Origin: Solea solea
Taxonomy: Eukaryota > Chordata > Actinopteri > Pleuronectiformes > Soleidae
Direction: 5' to 3'
NCBI RefSeq assembly: GCF_958295425.1
Contig: NC_081135.1
Coordinates: 26,574,933 to 26,638,932 of the forward strand
Length of the DNA stretch: 64,000 bases
A model generated the notes under the pieces. That model ran no database searches, was not told where the DNA came from, and was given only the letters and a program-made list of their open reading frames with translations. Position 1 is the stretch's first letter, and each line of letters begins with the position of its first letter. Of the stretch, positions 50,201 through 59,075 are shown in pieces. The translations under genes and the position numbers were made by a program.

Positions 50201-53200
50201 GGCCCTGCTTGTAGTTGGGGCCTCAGGAAATAGAGCAAACAAAATCTATGGCTCCAGGGTGGTCTCTCTCTCTGCTTGGCCATTATAAAGCATTGAGGGC
50301 ACAAAGAGAGCTGTGGTCCACTGCTAACACTATCTCTCTCTGTCAAGAAGCTCATCAGCTACAGTACATTCAAATGAAGCCTCTAATACCGCAGCACTTT
50401 TATAAACTCAAACTCAAATTTGTTATGAAACAAAAAAATGAAAGAAAGAATACTTGTTAAATATTTTACCCAGTTTGGAATATTTCAATGGACCTATACA
50501 GCTAAATTTTTTATAGAAAAAACTAATTCAGATTATCAGAAAGGCACATGTATAAGTTCAATTTGCTACAATAATGAATTACAAGAAAGATAAACATCTT
50601 AAACAAAATCTTAACTTTAAATTAAATATGAAATTGAGCTAGCAAAATTGAAAAATGAACTTTTCCACACCCTTTTTTGAATTTAACTAAATAAAATCAA
50701 AGTGAACTAGAACTCATTAATGAGAGGTAGTGCAGTACTTACGGCTGACAGAGCTTGACCAGGTCATGATCTGTGGTTGACGGGGACAGGCCTCGGATGT
50801 AGAGGTTTGTTTTGCTGAGTTGGTCACAGCCTGCAGTGCTACTGCTGCTGCTGTTGTTGGTGCTGCTGTTGGTGCTCGGGCTGGGTGGAGCCATGGGGTG
50901 TGACGATGGGGCAACAGGTGGCTGGAATAGGCAAGGAGACAGAGAAAAATAAATTTAAATTTAATTTTGGACTGAATGACGCCACTGTGAATATATGAAG
51001 AGACATACGGGGGAAACAGTGCTGTTCCAAGTCTTAAGTTTGTTTCATGTGTGACCGCACATCTCTATTGGTTGTAGCTAGTTGTGGTCAGACGTGTGCT
51101 TTGATGTCCCAGTGTACTGTGTGCAGAGTCATTTCAACTGCAACAAACCTGAGGCCACAGATATGTTGATACCGTGTCGCCTTAAATAACTGACATTGAG
51201 CAACATTAGCAGAAAGTATGACAAGTCTTTTAAACATACAGCATGCAATGTCTGCTGTTTGGCCCCTCTCACTCTCGGGATTATGGGAATTGTTATCTCT
51301 TTTCTCTTGTTTGGTTCCCCTATGCTTTTGTCCTTTTACAGAGAGAGCTTTGATAGCAGAATACACAGCAAGTGGCACTGAGTAATGATACACGAGCGAT
51401 GCCCCTGCATCTCAGCAAATATTCAGTGCCAGCTTCAAAACACTGTTCACCAACAAGAATACTGAATGAGCTGCTTCAGAATATGATGTCTCGTTGCCCT
51501 ATGTGCGATCACAAAGTCACTCCTAGAGTCACATAAAGGGGAAAAAATTATAATCCCACATAATTATAAGCATCGCAATCACTGTCAAGGAGGTCAGCGC
51601 AGAGCAAATATTGCTGATTTACAGAGTTTTACCCCCTCCATACATATTTGCAGAGCATCCTCTAATTCAGTGTTTCCCAATCCTGGTCCCTGGACAGGGG
51701 TCCCAGAGGACCAGGATTGGGAAACGCTGCTCTATTTCACCTTCATAGTCAGCATGGTCATCACGGTCAACATCTACAAGGGCTTTTAGCTCTGGCACGG
51801 TGTCACACTGTTGTGGGATGTCGAGTAAGGTATTTGAAGGTCAACAGAAACAATTGTCCCTGGTGTAGTTCAAGACCTTTAAACCTCAATTCCACCTTTT
51901 AAAAAACCTTTAACTATCAGAAAGATTTGAATGATTGCCTATCTTGCCCTCTATAGGTCACAGAAGCAGTGAAGTAAGTCAGTTTTACACGTGATCATAT
52001 GATCTTCAGTTCCGGGCCATTTTACAAGTCAGTAAGTTTAGTATTTCTAAAATCTGTGGTAGAGGGCAATAGGAGAAAATGTTAAAATCCTTCTGCGATT
52101 GTGCAACTTTGTGCTTCATGTTTACGAGACACAGATGTCCTAGTGTGAGAAAGCTTTCCTCTTCAGAGATTTGTCTTTTACTTTGGTATCTGACACTACC
52201 ACCCCCCACCCCCACCTCTTCCTCTCTGGGGAATAACTGAGGCTAAGGGGAAGATGAAGGAATCCTAAGCATGAGGCGGTGACAGGAGAGAGCAACTCAT
52301 GTCTGGACTTCAGCCTAAAGGATGTTCTCTTGTGAATGGCTGCCTCACATGCCTTCACTGTTAAGAAAACAAGTGTGACCTACTATTTTCCAACTCCCTG
52401 CAACAACAACCACAACAATAATAATAATAACTACAGTTTATTTGTATAGCACCATTCATAACATCAAGAATAAAATAAATTACATGTATTGAGTGCTTCA
52501 CATGAAATTGGATGTAGAGAGACTGAGGAAGCAGTTGGGTGAGGCACTTTGACCTGTGCTGAAGAACTTTGAAATGTGACAAAGGACTTTGAACTGTGCT
52601 AAAAATCTTCCATCTGTGACTGAGAGCTTTCAACTATGTAAGACAGCATTGCAGTGTCAGTGTACAGCCTGCGAGAATCATTGGACGAAGAAGAAGAAGA
52701 TAGATGTACAGTTTAATTAATAATATCACAATAAAATGATCAAAAAGAAGGATTTAATTCTATCATGGTGCGTAATTAACAACTGATTATTTGTGGTGTT
52801 GCTGAGAATGTATAAAAAAACAGAAGCACAAAACTTATTTGTTTTTAAAGCAAATGTATATTAAGGGCTTTATAGCGGGGTTGTACAATCATTTTTGAGT
52901 GTTAATGGATATCAGACTAGTCTGCTGTTGGTTGTTGTTCTGGGAGAAGAGGAAAATGGGTATTATATCCATGAGAAATAAAGTTTTTTTTCACCACTTA
53001 CATTTGCAATGTTTCAAAGGTGGAAAACTTTCCACCTTTGATCTCCTTGTTAATGTGGCTTGATCTGAGAATATATGGTTAACCGATGCAAATGCATGTA
53101 TAAATATTTTTTGTAATATAACAATGGAGAACATGTGGTTTAATGCTATGGCGTTGTACTTAATCTCTTGGTTAAACATGATTGTGTTTTGAATATAAAA

Positions 53201-56200
53201 TTAAAAACAGCAAGACACCAATTAGTCTACTTTACACGCCAGGTGCACCTGATACCTTGGTGTACTGCTTTTTTAAGGCCAAATTTGACAGATAGCAATA
53301 GACAGCACTTTTCTGCAGAGAAGTGAACACATTCATCTGTGGTTTTCAAAAATTGTGCATGTATATTATTTTATAATCTTAACAGCAACAAAAAAACTGC
53401 ATTGCTGACATTAGCCCAGGTTTTTGTTTTTCAAAACTGTTTCAAGCTGCCTCAAAATAGAAATGTACAAGCAATGCACCTGGCCACGCCTCTTTTAACA
53501 ACCCTCATCCATCTTCAAATTAAATACATGGACACTCAACAGGAAAATGAAGAGAAACAGGAAAAGGAAAATGACTCGCTAAGACAAATTGAGCCCCTTT
53601 GACAATACTTGGTGTAGCCCAAGACAGGGCCCTAATTATTTCACAGCATTTCTCTTCTTGTTTTAGAGCAGACTATTCCAGTTTGGCATGGAGGAATGTC
53701 ACAATTTTACCTTCTAATAGCAATCAGTAATAGGTCATAAGTAATGGTAAAAAAAAAAGAGTGAATCAATTTTCGATTTCGAAAAATCGATTTTTACAAT
53801 GATGCTATAACATTTTTGTCACTATGTGTGATATGAATCGTACTTTTTCAAGTACTACTTTTTCAAGTACTACAATTCTAGCTAAGCTACTAAATACTTT
53901 CACTTGGTTCTGTAATTACATGTTTTGTTATGGCAAATGTAACATGTAATAGTTTTCTTTGAAAGTATATTAAGAAAATGCAATGGCATAGAGGAAACAG
54001 AGAAAACCTGTCTGAACTTGTCCTTATTTCCTCCAGCCTAATCTCCAGTTGATTACTCTCCTTTAAAGACTCTGTTACAAAGTTTAAGACTATTCCATGA
54101 GGAGATTCCATATTATTGTGTGAATGGTGTGATCCCACTCTTTGGGGCTCTTGTGACTGTCGCTACTGTTACAAGGTGACAAGGGGTTGTAATGAAATAT
54201 TTTTAAATTCTCTGAGCCCTTCTTTAACAAAGAAGATGTGTCTCTTTCTATATGGGTTTCATCCAAATATAAGACGTAACACAAAGCTGCAAATTCAACT
54301 TATTTCTTAGCATCTTAATACAAGCAATGCTTATTTGAGTATGTTGTTGTGGTGTCAGCAAGGAACTGCAGGCACACACTATAGAGATAAAACATGTTTC
54401 AATTTCTATTTCATAGAAGTTTTGTTATGTGAATGACTGACTAACAACAGTAATAAGTTGAACAGCAGAGCAAGAGACAGAGAGAAATGTACAACACATC
54501 TTGGAAATCAAGGAGCCTTTTAGAGACTTCTGTTAAATTACACATCAATATTACCCTTACTTAACATATCTCATAACGTCATTACATACATTATAGGCAG
54601 TTAATGACATGTGTACCAACAAACAAGACAAGCCAGTCTTTAAAGACAATGTAGAGCTTCATTTCCACTGCCTGTGATGGGATTTCAAGAACATCAACTT
54701 CCCCTTTGTGTGTGTTTAAGAAGTAAAGTCTGTTTTCATTCATATGGCCGGCTACTTAGACGCTCGACTGTGAGAGACCATGAGGGGAGAGGACAGCATC
54801 TTATCAGCCAGTTCCAGACCAGTAGAGCCTGTCATATCCGAGCTGGAAATACACAGGCCTTCCAGAAACAAGCCTCGCCCATAGAGCTCTATAGCCACAG
54901 GATAACAGCGTGAACGCAACAGGGCAAAAATATGCTTATTCAGTTGGCTGAAAGAAGCTTAAATAAATCTATATGTAACTGGGACGATGTGAACACATCA
55001 GAGGGAGATTAGTTACCCATCTCGGGAAACCTAATACTGTGAGCAAATATGGTGTATGAATGACATTAGTGGGACTATCAACTCAATAGTGTATGTTCAG
55101 AAATAGATACAATATGGTCCAACAGAAACCAACATTGGACAAATGTTCATTTGTCCAAACCAAACCAGAATATATTTTTTGGAAATTGCTTCTGTGTCTG
55201 TCAAATAGTGTCAACGGTCAGCTTATTTGTACTGTATTATACCTATAGCTTGCAAATCAACAGCTTAGTCTTTAGGGATGGGACAATATACATTATTACA
55301 TGGCCAAAAAAAGGAATGATTGGAGAAAATCATCAATATTTCAAGTGTGACTTGCAAAGGCTTTTAAACTCACCAACATGCAGTTCTAGGGAATTATTTA
55401 TCCATATATTTTTAAGTGTCAAAATGGGGAGTTTGGACTTTTCCAGCCATTGCAGGACCTTGTGATTTGCAATGATCTTATTTATATTCTTAAAAATGCT
55501 CACTGAAATGCATCCTTATCAACAATATTGTATTTTGTAAAAATGTTTGGTAACAATGGTTATTTTGTTTTTAGTTATTAAGATGTTTTAGATTTTAAGA
55601 TGTATCACATTTCCGCAACATTGCAATATTTTGTAACACTTTTTTAGAAAAAGTTATTACTGTTCTTCGTAACATTAATTTATGTTTCCTTTGTATCTAA
55701 AAGCTTGTGCACAAATACTATTTTTAGACATTTTCTAAAAGCTTACGAAATCGGACCAAAGTACATTTAGGATCATTGCAATAATATGAGCAATAATCGC
55801 GATTATTTTCACAATAATTGTGACAGTACATTTTCATATCGTCCCACGCCTGTTGGTGAGACACTGTGTGGACAGCACATACATTATCAAAGCATCAGCT
55901 GAAGACCTCGGCCTGTATCTGTCCGGCACTAACAGACAAGCTGGACCACGGCCCGAACAGCAGGTATTCCCATTATGCACATTAATGACAAGACAAGACA
56001 TCCATTTCAGACAGTTACATTGGTAAAACTAAGCAAATTCCCTTCCTTTCCAAATGTCTCCTCTACAGTACGTTGAGTTTATTTACAGAGTTGCCACACA
56101 CGAATAACTTCACGACCTTAACTGAATCAGTTTATTGGACGTTTGGTCTTAACGAGTAATAGTAGCATGTTTACCTGTTTGCGATATGGGGTCCTTAGTG

Positions 56201-56225
56201 GGTTTCCAGTATTAGCAAAAATCAT
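36023..56225 (-). CDS. rbms1: rbms1, RNA-binding motif single-stranded-interacting protein 1 (complete coding region, 13 coding exons)
   Basis: RBMS1 (MSSP/Scr2) is a nuclear and cytoplasmic protein that binds AU-rich RNA and single-stranded DNA through two RRM domains and affects mRNA stability and splicing. Coding exons in order: 56175-56225, 50743-50921, 48989-49047, 46842-46933, 44109-44266, 43467-43546, 42753-42868, 42335-42384, 42121-42208, 40903-40953, 39609-39719, 39416-39496 and 38403-38474. The sum is 1188 bp, 395 aa (human about 406). RRM1 (about 56-130) has RNP2 LYIRGL and RNP1 KGYGFVDF. RRM2 (about 135-215) has LYISNL and [19 protein letters not shown] follows, then a Pro/Gln/Met-rich tail ending in [10 protein letters not shown]. 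The MIFxxxGNP...PYRKQ start and [17 protein letters not shown] point to RBMS1 rather than RBMS2 or RBMS3. Start is the ATG at 56223. The a or b paralogue is not determined. The span includes the 3' UTR. Confidence 0.95.
36043..36048 (-). terminator. rbms1: Poly(A) signal, candidate rbms1 3' end
   Basis: AATAAA on the minus strand inside TTTTGAATAAAAC. Confidence 0.55.
37768..37773 (-). terminator. rbms1: Alternative proximal poly(A) signal of rbms1
   Basis: AATAAA on the minus strand, about 630 bases after the stop codon. It could yield a short 3' UTR isoform. Confidence 0.35.
38403..38474 (-). CDS. rbms1: rbms1 last coding exon and stop
   Basis: The acceptor TTTTCCAG precedes GATAAC. It encodes [20 protein letters not shown] then QTK and TAG at 38403-38405. 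The HSPYSYQ end matches the HSPYTFQPNK end of human RBMS1. Confidence 0.92.
   Translation of the reverse strand, partial: DNGAQSQMDSSRNHSPYSYQQTK
38533..39092. mobile_element. MITE copy 1 with inverted termini (GCTTTTCC...GGAAAAGC)
   Basis: The left end gctgcttttcccctacatgg pairs with the right end ccatgtagtggaaaagcggc as inverted repeats. Internal sequence includes gttcggcattggttggtttg, cttgtgtcggacgtc and tcgcttggaacctcaacaga, shared with the copy at 41.19-41.89 kb in the same orientation. About 560 bp, no transposase. It lies in rbms1 intron 12. Confidence 0.8.
39115..39350. repeat. ATTAATTG-type fish interspersed repeat
   Basis: This is AT-rich sequence with ggctgcaattcaatc, dense attaataaattg words and a cagtgaactaaatgaactaa stretch, ending caataatcaactggttaatt. 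It is the same family as at 23.7 kb and lies directly beside MITE copy 1. Confidence 0.5.
39416..39496 (-). CDS. rbms1: rbms1 exon 12
   Basis: This 81-bp exon encodes [19 protein letters not shown] then TSSVPVE. Acceptor GTGTAG, donor GTATGT. It is phase 0 on both sides. Confidence 0.94.
39609..39719 (-). CDS. rbms1: rbms1 exon 11
   Basis: This 111-bp exon encodes [20 protein letters not shown] then [17 protein letters not shown]. Acceptor TTATTCCAG, donor GTGAGA. It is phase 0 on both sides. Confidence 0.95.
40903..40953 (-). CDS. rbms1: rbms1 exon 10
   Basis: This 51-bp exon encodes [17 protein letters not shown]. Acceptor TTCCAG, donor GTAAGA. Both phases are 0, so it can be skipped without a frameshift. 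Confidence 0.93.
41112..41910. mobile_element. Outer MITE with TTAAAGG termini, interrupted by another MITE
   Basis: The left end ttaaaggtccagagtgtaac and the right end ggatgaacctttaa are inverted. A common teleost MITE has the same ttaaaggtcc(a)gtgtgtaac start. Almost all of its interior here is the second element at 41190-41886. It lies in rbms1 intron 9. Confidence 0.6.
41190..41886. mobile_element. MITE copy 2 (GCTTTTCC family), nested
   Basis: The left end gctgcttttccactacatgg and the right end catgtagtggaaaac are inverted. Internal blocks gttcggcattggtcggtatg, tcttgtgtcggacgtc, cactctgaccaatcagtggc and tcgcttggaacctcgcc match copy 1. About 700 bp, no coding capacity. Confidence 0.8.
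41930..42026. repeat. Fragment of a TTAAAGG-type fish MITE
   Basis: The block gcaaaggccaccgtagttcc followed by ctgaaaggcaggggtgactg matches, from memory, the interior of the common teleost MITE with ttaaaggtcc termini. It may be the displaced half of the element around 41112-41910. Confidence 0.4.
42040..42100. repeat. TA/TACA microsatellite beside the exon 9 donor
   Basis: Imperfect (TA)n and (TATACA) units end about 15 bases from the weak GTTTGA donor of rbms1 exon 9. Confidence 0.85.
42121..42208 (-). CDS. rbms1: rbms1 exon 9
   Basis: This 88-bp exon encodes [17 protein letters not shown] then [12 protein letters not shown]. It has acceptor GTCCACAG and a weak donor GTTTGA. A second AG (CATATAG) lies 28 bases further in and would also keep frame. 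Confidence 0.88.
42335..42384 (-). CDS. rbms1: rbms1 exon 8
   Basis: This 50-bp exon encodes [16 protein letters not shown]. Acceptor TTCCCCCAG, donor GTGAGC. Confidence 0.93.
42514..42529. repeat. Poly-G run (16 G)
   Basis: Uninterrupted G run in the rbms1 intron between exons 7 and 8. On the transcribed (minus) sense it reads as C. Confidence 0.85.
42753..42868 (-). CDS. rbms1: rbms1 exon 7, after RRM2
   Basis: This 116-bp exon encodes [17 protein letters not shown] then a basic stretch ending RDSDSRL. Acceptor TCTCCAG, donor GTAAGC. Confidence 0.95.
43467..43546 (-). CDS. rbms1: rbms1 exon 6, RRM2 end
   Basis: This 80-bp exon encodes [20 protein letters not shown] then IPAGVP. Donor GTATGA. 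Confidence 0.95.
44109..44266 (-). CDS. rbms1: rbms1 exon 5, RRM2 core
   Basis: This 158-bp exon encodes [20 protein letters not shown] through [20 protein letters not shown] and FAR. It contains both RNP motifs of RRM2. Confidence 0.96.
46037..46170. repeat. Dispersed repeat copy 1 (agaaacaggaagtggtttcc)
   Basis: It shares atgacatcac, atgagaaacaggaagtggtt, tccatg and gctgaaaatccccaccat, and ends agccaaactaaacc. It matches 49126-49260 in the same orientation. It lies in an rbms1 intron. Confidence 0.75.
46842..46933 (-). CDS. rbms1: rbms1 exon 4, RRM1 RNP1 and end
   Basis: This 92-bp exon encodes [20 protein letters not shown] then [18 protein letters not shown] is RNP1 of RRM1. Donor GTCAGG. 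Confidence 0.95.
48989..49047 (-). CDS. rbms1: rbms1 exon 3, RRM1 middle
   Basis: This 59-bp exon encodes [19 protein letters not shown]. Acceptor TTGTAG, donor GTGTGT. Confidence 0.94.
49126..49260. repeat. Dispersed repeat copy 2 (agaaacaggaagtggtttcc)
   Basis: It shares gacatcac, atatgagaaacaggaagtgg, tttccatg and gctgaaaatccccaccat, and ends gccaaactaaacca. It is the same family as 46037-46170 and lies just upstream of rbms1 exon 3. Confidence 0.75.
49911..50180. repeat. Fish interspersed repeat with cactcaaagc...tttacacta core
   Basis: It starts ggtctatttcctaaagcact, has cactcaaagcaatttacact, and ends with caggagccattcagggttaa, gactagaggagccgggga and ctcaaccactgaccc. It is a known common teleost repeat in rbms1 intron 2. 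A fragment of its start is at 61580. Confidence 0.6.
50743..50921 (-). CDS. rbms1: rbms1 exon 2, Ser/Asn linker and RRM1 start
   Basis: It runs from acceptor TATTCCAG to donor GTAAGT. It encodes [20 protein letters not shown], a Ser/Asn run, and [12 protein letters not shown] followed by DLVKLCQP. The LYIRGL is RNP2 of RRM1. The Ser run is coded by a CAG/CAA-type repeat in the reverse strand (50840-50875) that may be length-variable. Confidence 0.95.
51669..51728. repeat. Near-perfect inverted repeat, 21-base arms
   Basis: The left arm at 51669-51689 (starts agtgtttcccaatcctggtc) pairs with the right arm at 51708-51728 (ggaccaggattgggaaacgc...) with one mismatch. The spacer is 18 bases. It resembles the end of a fish repeat that starts agtgtttcccaaccctggtc. 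Confidence 0.8.
52539..52645. repeat. Degenerate tandem repeat of about 20 bp
   Basis: Successive units ggcactttgacctgtgctgaa, gaactttgaaatgtgacaaa and ggactttgaactgtgctaaa, followed by degenerate ones, lie in rbms1 intron 1. Confidence 0.6.
56175..56225 (-). CDS. rbms1: rbms1 first coding exon
   Basis: ATG at 56223-56225, donor GTAAAC at 56169-56174. It encodes [17 protein letters not shown], similar to the MIF...GNP...PYRKQ form of human RBMS1. The longer MGKVWKQQ-type start used by another human isoform was not found in the window. Confidence 0.88.
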
Positions 56226-56399
56226 CCTCAGTTCGAAAATGGAGGGTGTTTCTTTTTTTAGTTTAGCTACAAATGTCTTTTGAAATATATCAAACTTATC
56301 ATACAAGTAGAAAAAATGGGTACGTGTATCCTCCTTACTCCGCTAAAAGACACGAAAATAGCTCTGTGTACATATTAGCAGTGTACATGTCCTTTTTGT

Positions 56400-56800
56400 C
56401 GTCGACTCTTTAGCGACAGAAAACCCCGTAGATTGTCCCAACTTCGACGGCCCAGCCCCACCGCTGCCTTCACTGGCTTCATTGATTTGCAGTCGGGGCT
56501 GCGCAGGACAGGCACTGCTACGGTGGGAAAAACCATTGATCCTTTTGGCGTAGGGGTAAACGTTAAAACAACATTTCAAAAAAATACTTTTCAATGCGTT
56601 TATTTGGGGTGCGCGAACATTTAAGGTGTGACTTTGAAAGGCATTAAAACAGAGTTCGGTGTTTATGATTATGTACGTTTTCCAAGGCGTCCGACAAACG
56701 AAATTAACACGATGTCGTCACCCCTGTTGTTGTTTGTGTATTAAAGATTACATACCATGCATTCCACCCGGTTCCGTCGTGCTGCTGGTCGTATTAGATG
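56400..56800 (-). promoter_or_regulatory. rbms1: Probable rbms1 5' UTR and promoter region
   Basis: Upstream of the rbms1 ATG (higher coordinates) the DNA becomes richer in C, G and CpG than the introns, for example gtcgtcgactctttagcgac, cttcgacggcccagccccac and gttccgtcgtgctgctggtc. No TATA box is visible at a convincing position. The exact transcription start is not seen. Confidence 0.4.
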
Positions 56801-59005
56801 TGAAGTCTCGATAAGTTTCAGTTTCTATTTCAGGTTTAAACTCCTATGTTATTGTCAGATAAAGACAACATGTAATTATGTTTCATGTCAGTACACGATT
56901 CAGTTGCGTAATGAGCAATCTACTGATGTTAACGATGTAAATGTAGTATAAACACATGCATTTCCTTTTTACTGTCTGATATAAAAACAACTGTTTCCTT
57001 GGACATTTCTGCACGATGGCTTTTTTTTCACTGATGAAAACATACAGTAGCTAATTGCACACAAAACAGCCTTGGCACACAAGTATTTATTAGGTTAGAC
57101 AGATGTTTGCAAAATACTTTAAGTAAAGGACAAACGATTTGTTGATAATGTAATAAATTATTCAATTAGACAAAAAAAAAACAGCAGAAAATTCTGTCTT
57201 TCACTGTGTCATCTATGGCAATCGGTTTAAATAATAGCAGCAACAATACCAGGCTTGTAACTAACTAACTAACTAAATAAATAAATATTTATTGGTGCTG
57301 GGAATCCCAGTAATGGATATTGCAAAACCTAAACTTTCAAATCAGCTATATGGCTTGAAACCCGGAATAAATTGGGTTAACTGATCTTTAAAGGATTGGG
57401 CTCCATGGTGGAAACCCAGATGAAAAAGGTGACTTCTATTATGGATTGTGTGTAGGAATCTCTAAATGTGAGTGATGGGTTGTTGTTGTTGTGATCTCTG
57501 TGTTTGTGTGTGTGTGGATCTTTATTGGAGCAGGTTAGAGGGACAGACTGGGCTATAAATCAAAGCTAATTTACCCACTGCTGTCACCCCGTGATTGGAA
57601 ATCCCACAGTGGTGGCAGAAAATGTGGATTAACGGCAACCTGCAACAAGGTACAAGTGCCATGTTATGCTCTTACCACTGTTTTGTACTGCCTTTATCGT
57701 CTGCCTACACTGCTTCACCTTCTGATTTCGGCAGCAGCACTTTTATATCGCAACTGGTGAGCAAATAAGACACAAAAATCAATTTGAAATAGTGTCTTGG
57801 TGGTTTTCACTGTCCCTAACTCATGAAAGCCTGTATGAGGAATGACCATGGCAAACATATGTTGGAGAACCCCTACTTAAGCTGAGTAATGAAATAAAAG
57901 GGTCTTTAAACCTTAGTAATCACTGAAAATAACCTTGTGAGCCCACGATGACATCAATGTCCTCCTAGGTGTCAGCACAGTGTGTATAGATTGGCGTGAT
58001 ATGTGATATATCAACCTAAATGAAACCAAAGGTCACCAGCAGAGCATGTAGGTAAGTTCACCAGGGCAACTGGAGTCAATGGGTCAACATTAGAGGAAAG
58101 GGAAAGAGGTTTGATTCAGCACTCTGCTAAGGGAACTAAGGGGGGGGCAGGGTAGACCTCCACCTTTTATGAAACTGTGAATGTAACGTTTTCTCTGATC
58201 CCTGTGATTTTCAAGTGCTGTGATAGCACCTAAATAAAACAATCTGTTATAATAATAATAATAAATTCTATTACCAGACTGAAAATCCATACTTTCCACA
58301 AAATGGATGGCAAGAATAATTTATTCAGCATACCATTCACAAATAAGCCTTGTCATTATGAAAGGCCAGCTATAGTTTAACAAAGACATATCCAGAAAAC
58401 ATGCTGTGCATGAAGAGCTTTCTATGATTGATTTAGACTAATGTAACGCTGCAGAGATTACAGGACACAAACTGAAAGACGTACAGATACACAGGCTCAC
58501 CTTACACACTGGGTATTTTCAAGCGCAACGAGAGAGAGTGAGGTTATTTTAGGACATTGTGCTCCTTGTTCTCACTCTTTCACGCACTAATCAAAACTGT
58601 CTCTCCACCACCATATGAAGAAATATTTGATTTGTCCCTACACGTTACAACAGCAATTACAGCCTAATAGCTTAATCTATAAAAGGCAGAGACAAACCTT
58701 CCTCCTCACTTTCTGTGACTGCATGTGTCACATTCCTGAGAGGTGGCACCACCACAGGCAGTGTCGTGGTAGCCTCAGGAAGCGTATTCGTAACAGCTCT
58801 CTATACCTTCCTGCCTGGATGCGGGGGTTGGAGCAACTCTGGCAGCGGAAGACTGATTGCAAATCAGTCACAAAAGAATTATGAGTTGTGTGTGTGTCAC
58901 ACAGAGAAAGACAGACCACATTCTCGTTCATAACATCTCTGCTCAGTTATCCAAACACATAAAATATGCTATACGTCAGTATATTCATTATATATATATA
59001 CATAT

Positions 59006-59075
59006 TCCGCCTTTCGCCCTATGTCAGGATTGGCTCCAGTGACCCCATAAAACCCATGTGGAGGATAAAGCAGTA
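59006..59075 (+). mobile_element. SINE-like fish repeat fragment, copy C
   Basis: The fragment ccgcctttcgccctatgtca, ggattggctccagtg and catgtggaggataaagcag is the 3' end of the family seen at 11.6 kb. Confidence 0.6.

Larger units (their letters stand above)
50922..56174 (-). other. rbms1: rbms1 intron 1 (5.25 kb)
   Basis: This intron follows the short MIF exon. It is AT-rich and contains the inverted repeat at 51.7 kb, a degenerate tandem at 52.54 kb and no recognisable exon. Short ORFs inside have no domains. Confidence 0.85.
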
